DNA from: Anaerolineae bacterium
Lineage (GTDB): Bacteria > Chloroflexota > Anaerolineae > B4-G1 > DUEL01
DNA: 5,122 nt
Direction: 5' to 3'
Assembly (NCBI GenBank): GCA_029932895.1
Contig: JAOZPF010000152.1
Location: 1,865-6,986, forward strand
Below are positions 5,043-5,122 of the stretch, piece after piece. The position numbers and the translations under genes are program-made. Every line of letters starts with the position of its first letter. Position 1 is the first letter of the stretch. Below the pieces are notes generated by a model, which worked only from the letters and a program-made list of their open reading frames with translations, was not told the DNA's origin and did not search any database.

Positions 5043-5122
5043 TCGTCTGTGGGGGACGAGCAAGGGTAAGGAGAACGGAGCGTGTTAGAGAGAGCGGTTC
5101 TTTTTTGGCTAGGGTGTAGTCT

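Noticed and set aside
1..5122. Search for CRISPR arrays, tRNA/rRNA genes, transposase or insertion-sequence ends
   Set aside because: No regular repeat-spacer pattern, no tRNA-like cloverleaf, and no transposase-like protein or terminal inverted repeats were seen.

Overview
The window is a GC-rich stretch in which every supported gene lies on the minus strand, so it reads from right to left. Its content is the start of an extracellular contractile injection system (eCIS, phage-tail-like particle) locus behind a BTAD/SARP-type transcriptional regulator. GC richness, the short wHTH-BTAD regulator and this style of eCIS suggest a Chloroflexota-like or other high-GC bacterium. That placement is an inference from family resemblance; no marker gene is present.

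In transcription order: (1) a regulator of 298 aa (4962-4066) with an N-terminal winged-helix DNA-binding domain and a C-terminal BTAD domain; (2) an intergenic region (4065-3828) holding direct repeats with about 11 bp spacing, a TATACT -10-like box and a strong GC hairpin, which together look like a SARP-controlled promoter; (3) a small gene of 79 aa (3827-3588) of unknown role; (4) a 145 bp gap (3587-3443) with two apparently orphan strong ribosome binding sites and tiny ORFs; (5) the contractile sheath gene, 799 aa (3442-1043), unusually long because of a large middle insertion; (6) the inner tube gene, 167 aa (1032-529); and (7) the first 169 codons of a probable baseplate/tail-assembly protein (508 to the left edge), which continues outside the window.

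Working model: the BTAD regulator binds the tandem repeats and recruits RNA polymerase to start the operon that makes the particle. Sheath and tube are the most abundant subunits; both have the same near-perfect TAAGGAGG ribosome binding site, whereas the following baseplate-like gene has a weak one, as expected from stoichiometry. The remaining parts expected of an eCIS (LysM/spike/baseplate wedge proteins, AAA+ ATPase, tape measure, cap, tail fibre, effectors) would lie beyond the left edge. The most notable observation is the direct-repeat array upstream of the putative operon promoter, next to the gene of the regulator that could bind it.
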